Source: Novosphingobium sp. (lineage in GTDB: Bacteria; Pseudomonadota; Alphaproteobacteria; Sphingomonadales; Sphingomonadaceae). From it: a DNA stretch of 64,000 nt. The first letter of the stretch is position 1, and every line of letters begins with the position of its first letter. Positions 20,286 to 28,117 of this stretch are shown in pieces. Where the stretch lies: contig JADJYM010000016.1 of NCBI GenBank assembly GCA_016719755.1, positions 1-64,000 of the forward strand, written 5' to 3'. Under the pieces are notes generated by a model. The model did not search any database and was not told where the DNA came from. It saw only the letters and a list, made by a program, of their open reading frames with translations. A program made the translations under genes and the position numbers.

Positions 20286-21080
20286 TCATTCCTCGATCTT
20301 GAGTTCGGCCTTGCGAACCGCGATGTGGTCGTCCCACAGCGAGCTGCTGCAATTGTAGCCGCCGGGCACGACACCCGGCGCAGAGCGTTTGTAGACCTGG
20401 TGTGCGCGGGCCGGTCCGACGAAGATTTCCGGATCCTCGACCGTGATGTCGACTTCCAGGACCTGGCCGAATTCGGGATGCTGGCCCAGCTGCCAGCGTT
20501 CGGTGATTTTCGCCTCCTCGGTGCGCTGCATCACGCCGAAGGTATTGAGCACGGGCAGGCCCGTGGTTTCGACCACCAGCGTCTGGCCCTCCCATCGCCC
20601 GGTCGACCAGCCGCTGGGCGAAGGGCCGAAGTCATCGGGCTTCGCGGTCCCGTCGAGCCGGATCTGGCGGAACTGGTCATAGAGTTCGAACACCATGAAG
20701 ATCCGGTCGGGATACTGGACGATTTCGGTGGGATAGTTCCGCGCCCGGCCCAGCATGGTCCAGGGCATGCCCTTGATCAGGCAGACCTTGGCGGGATCGT
20801 CGCGCACCGGATCGGCCAGCTTGCGGAACAGGTCGGCGCGGGCCTGCGCCTCGGGCGTCATTTTGCCCGCCACTTCGGGCAGAACGACCAGTTCAAGCTT
20901 TGCCGTTTCCCACACGCCGGAAAAATCGACCGGCCCGGCGTTCAGCATATTGGCGCGCAGCTGGCTGGCCGGGGCTGGTGCGGCAGCGGGGACGGGATCG
21001 GCCGCCGCAGCCAGAGCGGGCGCCGCGAGAACCGCCGAAAGGGCTCCAATTATTGTCCAACAAAAATTCGTTCGAATCAC
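20286..21080 (-). CDS. Secreted PDFxGVW-type protein (A)
   Basis: About 264 residues from GTG 21080, chosen because GAGGAG lies 8 bp upstream; the GTG at 21089 is too close to that site. Signal peptide MIRTNFCWTIIGALSAVLAA to APALA. The mature chain contains VDFSGVWETAKLELVVLPE, CLIKGMPWTMLGRARNYPTE, IVQYPDRIFMVFELYDQFRQ and a cysteine-bearing GGYNCSSSLWDDH end. It is a paralogue of the lipoprotein at 23259. The family is widespread in sphingomonads and soil bacteria with unknown function. First gene of a minus-strand set running to the cytochrome. Confidence 0.65.
   Translation of the reverse strand: MIRTNFCWTIIGALSAVLAAPALAAAADPVPAAAPAPASQLRANMLNAGPVDFSGVWETAKLELVVLPEVAGKMTPEAQARADLFRKLADPVRDDPAKVCLIKGMPWTMLGRARNYPTEIVQYPDRIFMVFELYDQFRQIRLDGTAKPDDFGPSPSGWSTGRWEGQTLVVETTGLPVLNTFGVMQRTEEAKITERWQLGQHPEFGQVLEVDITVEDPEIFVGPARAHQVYKRSAPGVVPGGYNCSSSLWDDHIAVRKAELKIEE
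21052..21064. promoter_or_regulatory. Possible GntR-type operator (site b) inside a coding start
   Basis: ATTGTCCAACAAA matches the palindrome at 11 of 12 informative positions if the central G-to-A change seen also at 27942 is allowed. It lies in codons 6-10 of the minus-strand gene, so it could be chance. Confidence 0.35.
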
Positions 21081-21193
21081 AGATAACACTCCTCAGCTCT
21101 CGACAAGCTTTAATTCATTGGCGTAGGAACCCGGATGGAACCGGAGCCTGGCGCACAGCCCAGATCCGGCCCCAAGGATGGGAGACAAGGGTT

Positions 21194-21664
21194 ATGCGGT
21201 ACGTGATGCTCTGGATTCAGATGGCCTTCGGGATGCACTCGCTGATCTCCGGCTTGAATTATTTCCTTGAATTTCTGCTACTTCCTAGGGTGATGCACCC
21301 GATTGCCGGCCCGTTCGTCGATTCCATGACGGCCATGGGGCTGTTCGATCTGGTCAAGCTCGTCGAAGTGCTGGTCGGCTTCGCATTGATCTTCAACCGC
21401 TTCGTCCCCCTTGCCCTGATCGCGGAATTGCCGACCTCGATCACCATTTCCTGGATGAGCGTGATTGTCGTACATTCTCCGCGCGCTGTCTATACCGGAC
21501 TGAAGGAGATCCTGTTCAACCTGATCCTGCTGGCCTGGTTTGCCGGCTGGTTCACGCCGCTGCTGCGGCCCCGGCTGGATGGCCGCCCGCTGTGGAGCGA
21601 ATGGCGCGGCATGCTCGCCGCGCTGACCGGCACCGACACCCGGAATGGAGCAACCAAGCCATGA
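21194..21664 (+). CDS. DoxX-like membrane protein, short type
   Basis: 156 residues, four TM helices: MLWIQMAFGMHSLISGLNYFLEFLLLP, LVKLVEVLVGFALIFNRFVPLALIAELP, and a C-terminal LKEILFNLILLAWFAGWFTPLL. The GLNYF motif and EVLVG helix match the DoxX-like proteins at 15423 and 37751. GGAGACAAGG precedes ATG 21194. It is divergent from the secreted protein at 20286-21080 and is followed by a coupled 30-residue gene. Function unknown. Confidence 0.7.
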   Translation: MRYVMLWIQMAFGMHSLISGLNYFLEFLLLPRVMHPIAGPFVDSMTAMGLFDLVKLVEVLVGFALIFNRFVPLALIAELPTSITISWMSVIVVHSPRAVYTGLKEILFNLILLAWFAGWFTPLLRPRLDGRPLWSEWRGMLAALTGTDTRNGATKP

Positions 21665-21753
21665 GCACTTATGACTACATCCCGTTCGGCTTTGCGACGC
21701 TGGTGGTCCTGATCGCGTGGCTGCGTGATCGCCGCCGGTCCGGGCAGGACTGA
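21661..21753 (+). CDS. 30-residue single-TM protein coupled to DoxX
   Basis: Reads MSTYDYIPFGFATLVVLIAW and ends LRDRRRSGQD. One TM helix (about 8-22) and a basic cytoplasmic tail, the reverse charge pattern to the tiny protein at 15920. ATG overlaps the DoxX stop (ATGA). Too small for gene finders but the coupling and TM pattern make it credible. The next 230 bp, to the regulator start, contain no gene I can support. Confidence 0.5.
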   Translation: MSTYDYIPFGFATLVVLIAWLRDRRRSGQD

Positions 21754-22001
21754 AACGCCGTGGGCGCGGCCTGAGCGCAGCGCGCGCACGCCGCCCGGCA
21801 GGCCGACCGGGGAGGGCAACAATCGCGGAGATCAGGCAGGCGCGGTTCAAGATCGTATCTCCCGGTAGGCCTGCATGGGCCGGTCCGGTCCGCGCGCCTT
21901 GAAGCGTCATGGCCGGGGTTGCGCCGCTGAGTGCGCGCGCCGCCCGCGGAACGCTTGTTAATTACGGTTCCCGGGCGCGTTACACGATGTTAAAAGCGCC
22001 C

Positions 22002-23171
22002 ATGAGCGGGATCCAACGCGAGGCCAGACGGCTATTGGAGAGCGGCGTACTCGGTCGCTCGCCCCAGCTTGTCGAACTGTTCGAATATCTGGTCACCGCC
22101 TCGGAGCGGAACCGCTCGCCCAAGGAAGCGGAAATCGCCCACGACGTGTTCGGGCGCGATGCGGCATTCGAACCGGCACAGGATGCGCTGGTCCGGGTCC
22201 ATGTCCACCGCCTGCGGACCAAGCTGGAACGCTTCTACGCCGACCATCCCGCACCGGACGGGGAGCGTCTCGCGATCCCCAAGGGCGAATACCGGCTGGT
22301 GCTGGAAACGCCCACTGCCCCCATCGCGGTTCCTGGCGAATCCGGCCCGGCGCGCCGGGGTGTGCCGTGGCGCGGCGTGGCGATCGCCCTGCTGGCGGCC
22401 TGTATCGCGCTGGCCGGGGTCCTCGTTGCTGGCATCGCGGGCCGCCAGCAGGCAGAGACGGAACCCTCCCCGATGTGGGATCGTTACCGCCACGACAGCC
22501 GGACCGCACTGATCATCGCCGGAGATCGTGTGCATGACACGGCCGCTTCTCTGCCCGCACCTGTCCCCGGCCAGGCGCGCAGGCCGGACGTGGAATCGAC
22601 CGATCTGCCGGTCGGTGTCGCGACCGCGCTGCGCCACGTGATTCCCGCGCTGATCGCCGGCAACCCGGGGCGGCAACGGTTGCGGCTGCTGCCGATGTCG
22701 CAGGTGACGCCCGACATGATGCGGGCGGCCAACATTGTCTATGTGGGGCAGTTCGGCGACATTGCGATGATCGGCGAGCCGCTGTTTTCCGCCGCGCGGA
22801 TCGTGCCTTCCGCGGATGGGCGCGGCCTGGTCGACCGCGCGACCGGCAAGGAGATCGCCCGCGCGCCGGACGAGCGCAGCAGCGATCCGCAGCGGCAGAG
22901 CGACTTCGGCTATATCGCCAGCTTTCGCGGGCCAAGCGGCAACCGCATCACGATCATCGCCGGAGGCGGCAATGCCGGGCTGATGCAGGCCGCCGAAGTT
23001 GCGGCTGCCGAAGAACGGATCAGTCAGGTGATCGCGGCAAGCGGCGGCAAGGGCGATTTCGAGGCGGTTCTGACCGTGACCAGCCTGCATGACATGAACA
23101 TGGGTTCGCGCCTTGCCATCGCCGCGCCGCTTGATGCCACCGCAATCTGGCGCGAGGGGACGATCAACTGA
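22002..23171 (+). CDS. Membrane-bound ToxR/CadC-like transcription regulator
   Basis: 389 residues from ATG 22002 (MSGIQREARRLLESG); ATG 21987 is also possible. Residues 10-105 form an OmpR-type winged helix: SPQLVELFEYLVTASERNRS, KEAEIAHDVFGRD, VRVHVHRLRTKLERFYAD and LAIPKGEYRLVLE. A TM segment (about 124-147) follows, then a 240-residue periplasmic domain with no family match. This architecture is that of ToxR/CadC one-component sensors that bind DNA from the membrane. No GntR operator is seen upstream. Its place between DoxX and the lipoprotein suggests it senses a periplasmic signal for this cluster. Confidence 0.75.
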   Translation: MSGIQREARRLLESGVLGRSPQLVELFEYLVTASERNRSPKEAEIAHDVFGRDAAFEPAQDALVRVHVHRLRTKLERFYADHPAPDGERLAIPKGEYRLVLETPTAPIAVPGESGPARRGVPWRGVAIALLAACIALAGVLVAGIAGRQQAETEPSPMWDRYRHDSRTALIIAGDRVHDTAASLPAPVPGQARRPDVESTDLPVGVATALRHVIPALIAGNPGRQRLRLLPMSQVTPDMMRAANIVYVGQFGDIAMIGEPLFSAARIVPSADGRGLVDRATGKEIARAPDERSSDPQRQSDFGYIASFRGPSGNRITIIAGGGNAGLMQAAEVAAAEERISQVIAASGGKGDFEAVLTVTSLHDMNMGSRLAIAAPLDATAIWREGTIN

Positions 23172-23219
23172 TTTTCGGGCGCTGACCCTGCCAATTGGCG
23201 ATTGCCCGCCGCCCACAGG

Positions 23220-23232
23220 ATTGTTAGACAAT
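23220..23232. promoter_or_regulatory. GntR-type operator (site c)
   Basis: ATTGTTAGACAAT, palindromic except for the center, 26 bp before the start of the lipoprotein gene. Its flanks (AGG before, T after) match those of site a at 14750. Confidence 0.68.
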
Positions 23233-23258
23233 TGCATCGAAACTGGGAGCAGTACCTG

Positions 23259-24050
23259 ATGCAATATCTCGTCCGAACCACCCTGGCCCTGTCGCTGCTG
23301 ACCGCCTGCACGACCGCACAGGGCCAGCAGCCAGCGCAGAATTTCGCGCCTGTTGCCGCTCAATCCGTGCCCGAGGTGCCTCGCAAGAACGACAAGCCGG
23401 ACTTCAACGGCGTTTGGGTCATGGCGTCCTACGATCTGGTCTGGCTGCCGCAGGAGCACGATCCACCCTACACCCCCGAGATCAAGGCGGAAATGGAGCG
23501 CTTCCGCACCCGGTTCGATCCCAAGGTGGACGATCCGGCCCAGCTGTGCGTCCGCATGGGCATGCCCTGGCGGATGCTCAACCGCGCGCGCGACTATCCG
23601 GTGGAGATCTACCAGAACCCCGACCGGATCATCATGCTGTTCGAAGGGCACGACGATTATCGCAGCATCCGGCTTGACCGCACCACCGTGCCGGAAAACC
23701 TGCCGGCGCTGGGCAACGGCTGGTCGAACGCGAAGTGGGATGGCGACACCCTGGTCATCACCACGTCGAACCTCACCGGGCGCAGCACCATCAACCCGCT
23801 GCAGCGCTCCGAATCGGCGGAAATCACCGAACGCTGGACGCTGAAGAAGCATCCGGAGTTCGGCGATGTGGTCGATATCGACATCACGATGACTGACCCG
23901 GAGCGCTACACTGCCCCGATCAAGGCCCGCAACGTCTACAAGCGCGCCGCGCCCGGGATCGAGGTTGGCGGCTATAACTGCGCCGACGCGCTCTGGGAGG
24001 AATACCTGGTCAAGCGCGAGGCGGAAATCGCCGCGAAGAAGCACAAGTAG
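23259..24050 (+). CDS. PDFxGVW-type lipoprotein (B)
   Basis: 263 residues from ATG 23259 with GGGAG upstream. N-terminus MQYLVRTTLALSLLTACTTA has an LTAC lipobox, so lipidated at Cys17. Mature chain contains DKPDFNGVWVMASYDLVWLP, RMGMPWRMLNRARDYPVEIY, NPDRIIMLFEGHDDYRSIRL and GGYNCADALWEEYLV. Clear paralogue of 20286-21080, including the shared cysteine. Directly under site c and ended by a strong terminator, so a monocistronic, probably GntR-controlled gene. Function unknown; localization at the outer or inner membrane is likely. Confidence 0.68.
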   Translation: MQYLVRTTLALSLLTACTTAQGQQPAQNFAPVAAQSVPEVPRKNDKPDFNGVWVMASYDLVWLPQEHDPPYTPEIKAEMERFRTRFDPKVDDPAQLCVRMGMPWRMLNRARDYPVEIYQNPDRIIMLFEGHDDYRSIRLDRTTVPENLPALGNGWSNAKWDGDTLVITTSNLTGRSTINPLQRSESAEITERWTLKKHPEFGDVVDIDITMTDPERYTAPIKARNVYKRAAPGIEVGGYNCADALWEEYLVKREAEIAAKKHK

Positions 24051-24078
24051 AACGAGGCCGCCAAGGTCGAACGAGAGG

Positions 24079-24110
24079 GGGGGGCAGGGCTGGTCTGCCC
24101 CCCTTTTTTT
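24079..24110 (+). terminator. Rho-independent terminator after lipoprotein gene
   Basis: GGGGGGCAG (24079-24087) pairs with CTGCCCCCC (24095-24103) and is followed by seven T's. Confidence 0.85.
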
Positions 24111-24131
24111 CATGCCTCCATCCTGCAAACG

Positions 24132-24162
24132 AAAAGGCCCGGGGATCGCTCCCCGGGCCTTT
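24132..24162 (-). terminator. Rho-independent terminator for TonB receptor gene
   Basis: On the minus strand AAAGGCCCGGGG, a six-base loop, and CCCCGGGCCTTTT, 18 bp after the TonB receptor stop at 24180. Confidence 0.8.
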
Positions 24163-24179
24163 CTGTGCGATCGTCGGGA

Positions 24180-26651
24180 TCAGAAGCTGTAGCTGACTTC
24201 CACCCCGAATTCGCGCGGGCGGCCGATGTCGAGCATCGTGAAGCCGAACACGCGGTCATGCGGCACGCCGGTGACGCCCGGAGTCGGCTTGCTGGTCGGA
24301 CCGCCCGGATCGAACCCGCCGGTCAGGTAGTATTCGTTGGTCAGGTTGTTGCCGAACACCGAAACCTTGAGCTTGTCGTTCGAGGTCAGGGTGATGCGCC
24401 CGTTGAGCAGGCCATAGGACGGCAGGATCACCATGTTGGTGGGGTTGGGATAGCTCGCCTGGCTGTCCTTCCAGCCATAGTTGAGATCGAAGCCCAGGCT
24501 GGAGCTGTCCGATACCTTCAGTTCGTAGCTCGCGCCCAGCGAATAGGACCACTTCGGGCTGCGGAAGAAGGGCACGTCCGGCGTCAGCGCGATCTTGCCC
24601 GACAGGCCGTTGTAATTGCCATCGTACTTGGCATCGACATAGCCCAGGTTGGCGCGCAGGACGAGGCCATCGACCGGGGCGGCGAGGAATTCGGCCTCGA
24701 TGCCCTTGACGGTGGAATCGCCGTTGATGGTGTACTGCAGCGGCGGCGGACCGACATCGATCAGCTGGATCTGCTGGTCCTTGTACTTGGTCAGGAAGCC
24801 GGTGACGTTGAAGCGGACACGGCGATCGAACAGATCGGTGCGGATGCCCGCTTCATAGGTCCACAGGTTCTCTTCCTGGAATTCGGCCAGGCCGCAGTTG
24901 GCGAACGGCGAGCGATAGCAGCGGGTCTGGACCGTGTCGTTGAAACCGCCGCCCTTGTAGCCCTTGGCCGCCGAGATGTAGGTCATGATCTCGGGCGACC
25001 AGCGATAGTCGATGCCGATGCGCGGCGAGAGGTTGGACCAGCTGCCGCTGACCCCCTGGCGCCGCGCGGTCGAAACCGAGCCTGCCGGGCAGGAGGCCGG
25101 GGTGCCGACCGCCGCAACCACCGCACCGCCAGCAACGCATTCCTGGCCGCGCCCGTCGCGCAGCGAGGAGAAGTCTTTGGTATCCTTCGACCAGCGCAGA
25201 CCCAGCGTCACGCTGAGTGCGTCGGTAACGCTGTAGGTGCCCTGGGCAAAGGCCGCGTAGCTCTTGGTCACGATGTTCTTGTTTTCGAGCGTACCAAGCC
25301 CGAAATCGCCCAGGATCGCACTGTCGGCGCCCGCCGAGGGATCGAAGCGGCGGCGATCGTCGTTGGCGCTGTCCCAGTAATAGAACAGGCCGGCCACCCA
25401 CTTCAGGCGGTCGTTGAAGGCCGTCCCGCTGAGCTGGAATTCCTGGGTGAAGTATTCGATGTCGATCTGTTCGTTGAGCTGGACCAGGGGGATCGGGGTG
25501 CGATCCCAGTCCTGGGCCTGGAACTGGCTCATGTCGCGGTAGCCGGTCAGCGATTTCAGCGTGATGTCGTCGGTCAGATCGAACGCGATCGTGCCCGACA
25601 GGCCATAGCTCTTGAAGCGGTTGATGTCCGGCACCAGGCCGCCGTAGACCTCGTAGCGACCGGAGATCTGGTTGGTGTAAAAGGCGAAGTCCTGCGCGGC
25701 GTTGGTGTAGCCGGAGACTGAAACCGACGCCGGCGCGAGCTTGCGCATGCCATTGTAGGCAGTGGGGCTGGCCGGCGGATCGCCAGCGACCGCCACTCCA
25801 TAGAGTGCGGCCGTATAGAGATCGTTGGGCGAGAAATTGACCGCGAGGGTCGGCTGGCCGTTATCCGAGGTGCGGATCAGGTCGGCGGTCAGGTTCACTT
25901 CCAGCCGGTCTGTCGCCTGCCAGCGCAGCTGCCCGCGAAGAGTGGTCGAATCCCCGCCGCCGACATTGGTATCGTCGATGATCCGGTGGATGTAGCCATC
26001 GCGGCTCTTCTTCGCGGCGGAAAGGCGCACAGCGATCGTATCGGTCACCGGAATGTTGAGCACGCCGGAAATTTCATAGCGGTCGCGCGAGCCGCCCAGC
26101 GCCTTGACCGAGCCTTCGAACCGGTCGACCGGCTGCTTGGAAACATAGCGGATCGCGCCGCCCGCGGTGTTGCGGCCGAACAGCGTACCCTGCGGACCGC
26201 GCAGCACTTCCACGCGCTGGACATCGAGCAGGTCGAGCAGCGCGCCGTTGGGGCGGGCGAACAGGATGTCGTCGACATAGATGCCGACGGCGCTTTCCTG
26301 GGTGATGAAGCCCGAGGGCGCGCCGCCGATGCCGCGGATCGCGAAGTTGGCGATGGCGCTGCCCTGACCGGCGGTTCCGCCGATCGAGACGTTGGGAATG
26401 AAGGTGTCGAAGCTGCCGAGGCTGTCAGTGCCCTGCGCGGCAAGCTGGCCCGCATCAACCGCAACGATCGACAGCGGCGTATCCTGCAGGTTCTGCTCAT
26501 AGCGCTGCGCGGTAACGGTGATGTCCTGGATGCCGCCCTGATCTTCCTGCGAAGCGGCGTCCTGGGCCTGGGCTGCGGAGGCCAGCCCGGCGAGGGCCAG
26601 CGCGGCGGCGCTCAGCCCGTGGCGGATGGCGCTGCGGTTAGAGTATGACAT
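24180..26651 (-). CDS. TonB-dependent outer membrane receptor
   Basis: 823 residues from ATG 26651 (MSYSNRSAIRHGLSAAALAL), preferred because GGGAGG lies 8 bp upstream; the ATG two codons earlier is too close. Signal peptide ends at AQAQ. Plug domain reads ITVTAQRYEQNLQDTPLSIV, SIGGTAGQGSAIANFAIRGIGG, VEVLRGPQGTLFGRNTAGGAI; the barrel ends FGFTMLDIGRPREFGVEVSYSF with terminal Phe. This is the usual sphingomonad receptor for hydrophobic or aromatic compounds, not a siderophore type with a clear signature. Two GntR-type operators sit in its promoter, so it is probably the induced uptake route for the substrate of this cluster. Confidence 0.92.
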   Translation of the reverse strand: MSYSNRSAIRHGLSAAALALAGLASAAQAQDAASQEDQGGIQDITVTAQRYEQNLQDTPLSIVAVDAGQLAAQGTDSLGSFDTFIPNVSIGGTAGQGSAIANFAIRGIGGAPSGFITQESAVGIYVDDILFARPNGALLDLLDVQRVEVLRGPQGTLFGRNTAGGAIRYVSKQPVDRFEGSVKALGGSRDRYEISGVLNIPVTDTIAVRLSAAKKSRDGYIHRIIDDTNVGGGDSTTLRGQLRWQATDRLEVNLTADLIRTSDNGQPTLAVNFSPNDLYTAALYGVAVAGDPPASPTAYNGMRKLAPASVSVSGYTNAAQDFAFYTNQISGRYEVYGGLVPDINRFKSYGLSGTIAFDLTDDITLKSLTGYRDMSQFQAQDWDRTPIPLVQLNEQIDIEYFTQEFQLSGTAFNDRLKWVAGLFYYWDSANDDRRRFDPSAGADSAILGDFGLGTLENKNIVTKSYAAFAQGTYSVTDALSVTLGLRWSKDTKDFSSLRDGRGQECVAGGAVVAAVGTPASCPAGSVSTARRQGVSGSWSNLSPRIGIDYRWSPEIMTYISAAKGYKGGGFNDTVQTRCYRSPFANCGLAEFQEENLWTYEAGIRTDLFDRRVRFNVTGFLTKYKDQQIQLIDVGPPPLQYTINGDSTVKGIEAEFLAAPVDGLVLRANLGYVDAKYDGNYNGLSGKIALTPDVPFFRSPKWSYSLGASYELKVSDSSSLGFDLNYGWKDSQASYPNPTNMVILPSYGLLNGRITLTSNDKLKVSVFGNNLTNEYYLTGGFDPGGPTSKPTPGVTGVPHDRVFGFTMLDIGRPREFGVEVSYSF

Positions 26652-26788
26652 TGACATTTCCTCCCTCGATCCCTGCTTGGTTCTGCGGCTGGTTCGGGTG
26701 CCGGAAACCGGCAAAATGACCTGCCCGGCTTTCACCGGGCCTCCGGCATGGATCTGCCGGACTTGTCCCCACCCAACCTGACAGAACG

Positions 26789-26847
26789 TTTGTCAGACGA
26801 TTTGCTCTCTTGAGACACCAATATCGTCCGACGATCCTGTTCGTCAA
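26789..26847 (-). promoter_or_regulatory. TonB receptor promoter with two GntR-type operators (d1, d2)
   Basis: Minus-strand -35 TTGACG (26842-26847), 18-bp spacer, -10 TATTGG (26818-26823). Operator d2, ATCGTCCGACGAT at 26823-26835, fills the spacer and -10. Operator d1, TTTGTCAGACGAT at 26789-26801, lies 34 bp downstream center to center. The same geometry occurs at 35574-35631. Confidence 0.7.
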
Positions 26848-26957
26848 TCCCGAAAATGCGCCCAGCACCCTTCCTTGCGGCCCAGCGGTTTGGCTGATTT
26901 ATATCGTTTGTTTTCCATATTTTATTGATTCTAGATTGCCTTTTCAGAGGTGAATTC

Positions 26958-26970
26958 ACTGTCTGACATT
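26958..26970. promoter_or_regulatory. Weak GntR-type site (site e)
   Basis: ACTGTCTGACATT, two mismatches to the consensus, in the 363-bp gap (26652-27014) between the TonB gene and the amidohydrolase stop. The gap holds no supported gene; it is AT-rich around 26890-26990 and carries the operators and promoter described separately. Confidence 0.4.
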
Positions 26971-27014
26971 AAGCGCGTTACGACTCACCATCTTTGATTG
27001 ACAATCATGCAGGC

Positions 27015-27896
27015 CTAGCGCGGCACGCGGCCACCATAGAGTCGCGCGGCATTGTCGTGGAGCAAGGCCTGACGGGCCTGGGCATCAAGCTTCGCAACTC
27101 CGGCCCGCGCCAGATCCCACATATGGGCATAGCTGGCCCGCGACTGGCCGATGTCCGATCCCCAAATCAGGCGCTCGGTCCCGAAAATGCCGGCAATCCG
27201 CTGGACGAAGGCCGCCGGATCGGGCGACCCCTCAAGATTGATGTCGGAGAATTTCATCACCACGCCGGGATAGTCCGCCAGCCGCAGGGCCGGCGCATAG
27301 TCCTCCGCGCCGGGCGCGCGCCCCTGGCTTTCCAGCCAGCGCTGCTCGACCGTGGCCGCATGGGCGCCGCCGACATGATCAACCACCACTGTTGCCCCTG
27401 GCAGCGCGGCGATCTGGCGCTCCAGCGCGGGCAGCACCGCCTCGCGCTGGACGTGCAGCACGTGGATGCAGATCGGCAGGCCAAGCTCGGCCGCCGCCCG
27501 CCAGGCCGCGCCCGCCGCATCGGCAGCGATCCAGTCCAGCGGGGCCTGCGGGAAGCCGGGCGAGCTGTAGCGCACCCCCGCGATCCCGCGTTCGTCAACC
27601 AGCCGCCGAAGCTCGCCCGGGGTCGCGGGATCGAGCGGATCGAGCACCACGACCGTGCGGAACCGGTCCGGAAAGCGCGCCGCGCTGTCGAGCGTGTAGC
27701 TGTTGTCATAGCCGTAGACATGGGCGCGCTGCACCGCGCAGGCGCGGGCCACGCCCTGCTCGTCCATCAGCGCGACAAGCCGTTCCACGGTCATCGGATC
27801 ATCGAATTCGCCGGGCGTCAGTTCGCCGCGCAGCGGGCGCGGCGGATAGGCTTCGCGGTCAGCGCAGACGATATGGGCGTGGCTATCGAAAAACAT
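27015..27896 (-). CDS. Amidohydrolase-superfamily hydrolase, LigI-like
   Basis: 293-residue TIM-barrel hydrolase. ATG 27896 (MFFDSHAHIVCADREAYPPR) has GGAGGGAG upstream. H6 and H8 of SHAHI, ICIHVLHVQREAV near 139, VVVDHVGGAHA near 168 and the ERLIWGSDIGQSRASY end match the amidohydrolase_2 family that includes 2-pyrone-4,6-dicarboxylate lactonase and LigY-type C-C hydrolases. In this cluster it could hydrolyse a lactone or ring-cleavage product. Site f lies 46 bp upstream. Sequence alone does not fix the substrate. Confidence 0.75.
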   Translation of the reverse strand: MFFDSHAHIVCADREAYPPRPLRGELTPGEFDDPMTVERLVALMDEQGVARACAVQRAHVYGYDNSYTLDSAARFPDRFRTVVVLDPLDPATPGELRRLVDERGIAGVRYSSPGFPQAPLDWIAADAAGAAWRAAAELGLPICIHVLHVQREAVLPALERQIAALPGATVVVDHVGGAHAATVEQRWLESQGRAPGAEDYAPALRLADYPGVVMKFSDINLEGSPDPAAFVQRIAGIFGTERLIWGSDIGQSRASYAHMWDLARAGVAKLDAQARQALLHDNAARLYGGRVPR

Positions 27897-27941
27897 GCGG
27901 ACTCCCTCCAGGCGCTTTTCAACTAGACAACGGCGTGAAGG

Positions 27942-27954
27942 ATTGTCAAACAAT
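27942..27954. promoter_or_regulatory. GntR-type operator (site f)
   Basis: ATTGTCAAACAAT, one departure from the palindrome, upstream of the amidohydrolase and in the divergent region shared with gntR. On the minus strand a TTGACA -35-like hexamer overlaps the site. Confidence 0.65.
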
Positions 27955-28046
27955 ATGGCGAACGGAAAGCCTGGCAGTTCTCCACAGCAAGCAGCGGAGA
28001 CGGACGAGCGATCTGCCAAATCCGCCGAAATCGGCCCTTTCATTTC

Positions 28047-28076
28047 TTGACCTGACCCGATTTCCTGTCCTACGAT
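28047..28076 (+). promoter_or_regulatory. gntR promoter with possible autoregulatory site
   Basis: TTGACC (28047-28052), 18-bp spacer, TACGAT (28071-28076). CCTGTCCTACGAT at 28064-28076 keeps the GTC and AC-AT core of the operator and overlaps the -10. Weaker than the other sites. Confidence 0.45.
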
Positions 28077-28117
28077 CCCGCAAACGCAGTTCCAGCGACA
28101 GGATCAAGAACCCAACG

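Noticed and set aside
21090-21110. TTGTCGAGAG upstream of 20286-21080 as an operator half
   Set aside because: Only one half matches and the other half does not fit the consensus.
22032-24128. A 698-codon antisense frame over the regulator and lipoprotein
   Set aside because: Both real genes have signal, domain and RBS evidence; the antisense protein shows no recognisable motif.
26989-27007. TTTGATTGACAATCATGC as another GntR operator
   Set aside because: It contains GATTGACAATC, a palindrome of different spacing (no GTCnGAC core), so I did not count it with the other sites.
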